This document shows positions 5,313 to 8,419 of a stretch of DNA of 8,419 nucleotides, piece after piece (within the stretch, counting starts at the first letter, position 1; every line of letters starts with the position of its first letter). The notes under the pieces are model-generated. The model saw only the letters and a program-made list of their open reading frames with translations, made no database searches and was not told the origin of the DNA. Source of the DNA: Bacteroidetes bacterium 4572_112 (lineage in GTDB: Bacteria > Bacteroidota > Bacteroidia > Bacteroidales > UBA1556); NCBI GenBank assembly GCA_002254285.1, contig NIUZ01000073.1:1-8419 (forward strand), read 5' to 3'. A program made the translations under genes and the position numbers.

Positions 5313-5894
5313 ATGGACAAAATAAACAGAAGCAATTTTCTAAAAACTATGTTTGCTGGTGCAGTGGCTTTGCAGTTACCTTTTATATATGCGTGCAATA
5401 CTGAGGTTATTGATGAGGTAATTATCAGTGTTTCTGATAATAAATATAGTATTAATAATGTCGATTTGCGAATAATAATGGATGTTCTGATTCCTAAATC
5501 AGAAATTGGTCCTAGTGCAACTTCCATTAAAGCTGATGTGTATTTTTATTGGTTAATAGCCGATTCTCGTGTGGATTTGAGTAGAAGAAGAAATCTTGCC
5601 GCTTCAATCTCTCGTATAAATATGTTTGCAAAAGAAAAATATGATTCTCCATTACAAAATTTATCGGAGAATGATTTAGGGGAGACAATAGAAGCTATTT
5701 CATTAACCAATTGGGGCGAAACAGATCTTTCCCTATTGATGACTGTTTGCTTTGAAGCCATGTTTGCTAATACGGTTTATGATGTTAATACAGATCAAAA
5801 AGGTTGGCAATGGCTAGGATATATGGGAGGAGTTCCTTTTCCTTCGGTAAAAAATAAGTATCCTGAAATTATGGAAATAAATCATCTTAAATAA
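5313..5894 (+). CDS. Gluconate 2-dehydrogenase subunit 3-like small subunit
   Basis: The 193 residues carry an export signal: RSNFLK (6-11), a form of the Tat motif RRxFLK with the second Arg replaced by Ser, then a hydrophobic stretch and a possible lipobox IYAC (Cys28). The family is shown by the C-terminal GWQWLGYMGGVPFP (about 167-180), similar to the conserved end of gluconate 2-dehydrogenase subunit 3, and by the GMC flavoprotein gene 5 bp downstream. In known complexes the small subunit carries the Tat signal and helps export and stabilise the flavin subunit, which has no signal of its own; that is also true here. No cytochrome c subunit gene follows, so the electron acceptor is unknown. 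The ATG at 5313 is preferred because it includes the Tat-like motif; Met13 is the alternative. Confidence 0.85.
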   Translation: MDKINRSNFLKTMFAGAVALQLPFIYACNTEVIDEVIISVSDNKYSINNVDLRIIMDVLIPKSEIGPSATSIKADVYFYWLIADSRVDLSRRRNLAASISRINMFAKEKYDSPLQNLSENDLGETIEAISLTNWGETDLSLLMTVCFEAMFANTVYDVNTDQKGWQWLGYMGGVPFPSVKNKYPEIMEINHLK

Positions 5895-5899
5895 GCATT

Positions 5900-7576
5900 A
5901 TGAAAAAGACAATATGTGTTGTAGGTAGTGGTGCTGGTGCAGGACCCGTAATTTATGAAATGGCAAAAGCTGGACATAAGGTGATAGTATTGGAAAAAGG
6001 TGCTTGGCTCAAAACTGAGGATTACTCCAAAGACGAAATATCAATGACAAGGCGTGATGTGGTAACTCCGTTGCTTGAAGATGAGCCTTATGTTATAGAA
6101 TATCAAAAGCCCAATGGAGAGTGGTATGGCCGTTCAAATGCCGATGGTGGACAAAATTTTTGGAATGGGAGTATGGTTGGCGGTTCTTCAAATTTTATGA
6201 GTGGATATTTTCATAGAATGAAACCTGTGGATTTTAAACTCAAGAGCACTTATGGTGATATAAAGGGTGCAAATGTAGTGGATTGGCCAATTTCTTATGA
6301 AGATATGGAGCCTTATTATGAGAAGGTGGAAAGAGTAATTGGAGTTTCGGGTAAGGTGGTGAAGCATAAGTTTTTGGAACCTCGTTCTACATCAGATTTT
6401 CCTTATAAACCTTTGGCCGAGAATTATGTTTCCTCACTTTTGGATAAGGCCGCCAATGATGTGGGTATAGAGATGATTCCTAACCCTAGAGCAATTCTGT
6501 CTTCCAAAAAAGGAGATAGAAATACATGCTACTTATCTAACTTTTGTGGTAGCTATGCTTGTAGCTCCGATGCAAAAGGAAGCTCTCGTGCCGCACTTAT
6601 TAATGAGGCTTTGGAAACAGGAAATGTGCAAATTATTCCGAAGGCTAAAGTGTTTCATCTGCAAACAAATGGACTTGGAAAAATAATAAAAGCTCATTAT
6701 CATAGCGATGATGGTGATAAATATATAGAGGCTGATGTATTTGTAGTGGCAGCTCAGGCCATAGAAACTTCACGATTATTATTATTGAGTGAAAATATGG
6801 ATTTTCCCAATGGCTTGGCTAATAATAATGAACAGGTTGGGAAAAATCTTGTTTTTTCGGCAGGTGGTGTTGGTGGTGGAATTATCGATTTTGACGATTA
6901 TACACAAGAGGAAGCACAAAAACTTAATATGCCAGGTAACTTTGTAAATCGTACAATTCATCATTTTTACGAGCTTGAAAAAGATGGTAAAAAAGCCAAA
7001 GGTGGAGTTGTGGATTTCCTTTTTGAACATGCAAATCCCATTGGCAAAGCTATTCGTAATAAGTGGAATGATGACGGTACTTTGCTTTATGGTGAGGCTT
7101 TTCAGCAAAAACTAAAGAACTATTTTACTAAGCAAAGGAAGATAAAATTTGAGGTATTTATCGACTGGCAGCCGAATGATAATTGCTTTGTAACTTTGGA
7201 CGATGAGCAGATAGATAAATGGGGCGATAAGGTTGCAAAATTGCGATTACAACATAACGAACATGATGTGGCAGTGGGCGAAATTATGACTCAAGAATGC
7301 GAAAAAGTGTTAGGGGCAATGGGCTGTAAAGATATTTATTCTAGCATAGGCACATTACCACCACCTAACCTACAGGCAGGTGGTTGTCGCTTTGGAACAG
7401 ACCCTCGCAATTCGGTTCTTGACGCAAATTGCAAGGCGCATGAGGTTGCAAACCTATATATTACTGATGGTAGCAGCTTCCCCACAGGTGGTAGCGTTAC
7501 TTATACCTGGACTATTTATGCCAATGCTTTTAGAGTTGCCGATGCTATATTAAAAGAACTTGCTAGCATTAAATAG
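5900..7576 (+). CDS. GMC-family FAD-dependent oxidoreductase (large subunit)
   Basis: The 558 residues open with the FAD-binding Rossmann motif (GSGAGAG at 9-15, Glu32 closing the second strand) and no signal peptide. Then come a GMC signature (NGSMVGGSSNFMSG, 89-102), a cysteine-containing segment (Cys210, Cys216, Cys221, then AKGSS), and the C-terminal GMC_oxred_C domain (GGCRFGTDP from 494; NLYITDGSSFPTGG). Such enzymes oxidise alcohols, sugars or sugar acids, passing electrons from FAD to a partner. Oddly, at the two usual active-site positions, His three residues before the GT/GG pair and Asn in the NPT motif, I read Leu491 and Thr534 (TYTWT). Catalysis may therefore differ, or the alignment may need correction. 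It forms an operon with the subunit 3-like gene 5 bp upstream, which probably supplies export. Substrate unknown. Confidence 0.92.
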   Translation: MKKTICVVGSGAGAGPVIYEMAKAGHKVIVLEKGAWLKTEDYSKDEISMTRRDVVTPLLEDEPYVIEYQKPNGEWYGRSNADGGQNFWNGSMVGGSSNFMSGYFHRMKPVDFKLKSTYGDIKGANVVDWPISYEDMEPYYEKVERVIGVSGKVVKHKFLEPRSTSDFPYKPLAENYVSSLLDKAANDVGIEMIPNPRAILSSKKGDRNTCYLSNFCGSYACSSDAKGSSRAALINEALETGNVQIIPKAKVFHLQTNGLGKIIKAHYHSDDGDKYIEADVFVVAAQAIETSRLLLLSENMDFPNGLANNNEQVGKNLVFSAGGVGGGIIDFDDYTQEEAQKLNMPGNFVNRTIHHFYELEKDGKKAKGGVVDFLFEHANPIGKAIRNKWNDDGTLLYGEAFQQKLKNYFTKQRKIKFEVFIDWQPNDNCFVTLDDEQIDKWGDKVAKLRLQHNEHDVAVGEIMTQECEKVLGAMGCKDIYSSIGTLPPPNLQAGGCRFGTDPRNSVLDANCKAHEVANLYITDGSSFPTGGSVTYTWTIYANAFRVADAILKELASIK

Positions 7577-7613
7577 CAGTTGTTGATGTGCATTAAGATT
7601 TCATGAAAGTGAG

Positions 7614-7645
7614 TTTAAATATCATATAAAAAAATGGTACTTTTG
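7614..7645 (+). promoter_or_regulatory. Promoter of mutL, -7 box 4 nt before the ATG
   Basis: TTTA (7614-7617), 20 nt, then TACTTTTG (7638-7645), an exact TAnnTTTG with a near-consensus -33 element at the right distance. CGCT and then the ATG at 7650 follow, so transcription would start at the first codon. It lies in the 73-bp gap after the GMC gene, where I see no terminator hairpin. Confidence 0.5.
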
Positions 7646-7649
7646 CGCT

Positions 7650-8419
7650 ATGAAGGTAACAATGTTCAAGAGTCGTACGCCAAAGAAATTTAATTTTAAA
7701 ACACGCTATTATAATCCTGATGAGGATGAACGTAAGCGCCGTTTAGCAAAGTCTATGCGTACAAAAGAGGATTATGATTTTAATGCCGATGACTTCAAAG
7801 ACGAAATGAAGTATCGTTGGGACTTGCACGACTCTGTTGCTAATCAAATAGCTGCAGGTGAGGTTATTCAACGTCCGGCTTCTGCAGTTAAGGAGCTGAT
7901 AGAGAATGCTATTGATGCTGGTGCTACAGATATAAAACTGATAATAAAGGATGCCGGCAAAAGCCTCATTCAAGTAATAGATAATGGTAGCGGAATGTCG
8001 CCTACTGATGCTCGAATGAGTTTTGAACGACATGCTACATCTAAAATTAAAGAGGCTGCAGATCTTTTTGCCATACAAACAATGGGCTTTCGTGGTGAAG
8101 CTTTGGCTTCCATAGCGGCAATTGCTCAGGTAGAATTAAGAACAAAACGCAGCGAAGACGAAATAGGAACTCAAATAGATATTGAGGGAAGTTTGGTGAA
8201 AAATCAAACAGAGGTGGTTTGTAATACTGGTACTATTTTCAGTATCAAGAATCTTTATTTCAATACTCCGGCACGTCGCAATTTCCTGAAATCTAATCAA
8301 GCCGAAATACGCCATATTCAAGAGGTGTTTGTGCGAACAGCCTTGGTAAATCCACAATTGAGATTCTCGTTTTTTGAAGAGCAGCGTCAGAAATTTGACC
8401 TAAGAATTACTCATTGGAA
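7650..8419 (+). CDS. mutL: DNA mismatch repair protein MutL with N-terminal extension (3' end missing)
   Basis: I translated this by hand: 256 codons are open to the window edge. Residues 61 onward are MutL's GHKL ATPase: DSVANQIAAGEV (61-72), KELIENAIDAGA (81-92; Glu82 and Asn86 equal E. coli Glu29 and Asn33), DNGSGM (111-116), FERHATSKI (125-133), MGFRGEAL (145-152) and NLYFNTPARRNFLKS (201-215). MutL links mismatch recognition by MutS to strand removal, so loss raises mutation rate. About 53 residues precede the normal start. They are basic and charged (TPKKFNFKTRYYNPDEDERK at 10-29) and resemble a small Bacteroidetes protein of unknown role often encoded beside mutL. There is no stop between the parts, and the promoter at 7638-7645 sits just before the ATG at 7650, favouring the long form. 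Met53 is a possible internal start giving a normal-length MutL. Confidence 0.95.
   Translation, partial: MKVTMFKSRTPKKFNFKTRYYNPDEDERKRRLAKSMRTKEDYDFNADDFKDEMKYRWDLHDSVANQIAAGEVIQRPASAVKELIENAIDAGATDIKLIIKDAGKSLIQVIDNGSGMSPTDARMSFERHATSKIKEAADLFAIQTMGFRGEALASIAAIAQVELRTKRSEDEIGTQIDIEGSLVKNQTEVVCNTGTIFSIKNLYFNTPARRNFLKSNQAEIRHIQEVFVRTALVNPQLRFSFFEEQRQKFDLRITHW

Noticed and set aside
6782..7108. Minus-strand 108-residue frame inside the GMC gene
   Set aside because: The GMC protein is continuous and conserved through this stretch; the antisense frame has no recognisable domain.
7743..8357. Minus-strand frames opposite mutL
   Set aside because: MutL motifs are read in order on the plus strand across the whole region.

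Overview
The window looks like a chromosomal piece of a member of the Bacteroidetes. The base composition is AT-rich. One secreted protein ends in a type IX secretion (Por) sorting domain. Exact Bacteroidetes -7 boxes (TAnnTTTG) lie upstream of several genes, and starts lack clear Shine-Dalgarno sequences. The genus cannot be told from the sequence.

Layout. Positions 1-1265 (minus) hold a 5'-nucleotidase/cyclic-phosphodiesterase-type lipoprotein, cut by the window edge. Positions 1266-1575 have no gene but contain what looks like a 190-bp MITE (1324-1513): near-perfect 15-bp terminal inverted repeats, two internal hairpins, and an exact 8-bp direct repeat GAATAAAA abutting both ends. A strong terminator lies next to it (1518-1551).

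Positions 1576-4217 (minus) are the most interesting part. In transcription order they hold an ECF sigma factor, an overlapping zinc-binding anti-sigma factor, a secreted lysine-rich protein with KCGEGKCG-type repeats, a DoxX-family membrane protein, and a lipoprotein joining KCGEGKCG repeats to four EF-hand-like loops. This resembles the Hvf/bufferin loci that make copper-binding, oxazolone/thioamide-modified peptides under ECF sigma control. The modifying enzymes (DUF692/MNIO and its DUF2063 partner) are not in the window. A plausible ECF-type promoter and a cluster of inverted repeats precede the first repeat protein.

Positions 4367-5197 (minus) encode a secreted C-type-lectin-like protein with a type IX sorting tail, closed by a strong hairpin terminator that separates it from the sigma operon. 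From 5301 the plus strand carries a two-gene operon: a gluconate 2-dehydrogenase subunit 3-like protein and a GMC-family flavoprotein, whose usual active-site His and Asn appear replaced. From 7650 to the edge is MutL, with about 53 extra N-terminal residues that resemble a small protein often encoded near mutL in Bacteroidetes. Exact -7 boxes sit 4 nt before the ATGs at 5313 and 7650, which suggests leaderless mRNAs.

No tRNA, rRNA or CRISPR array was seen.
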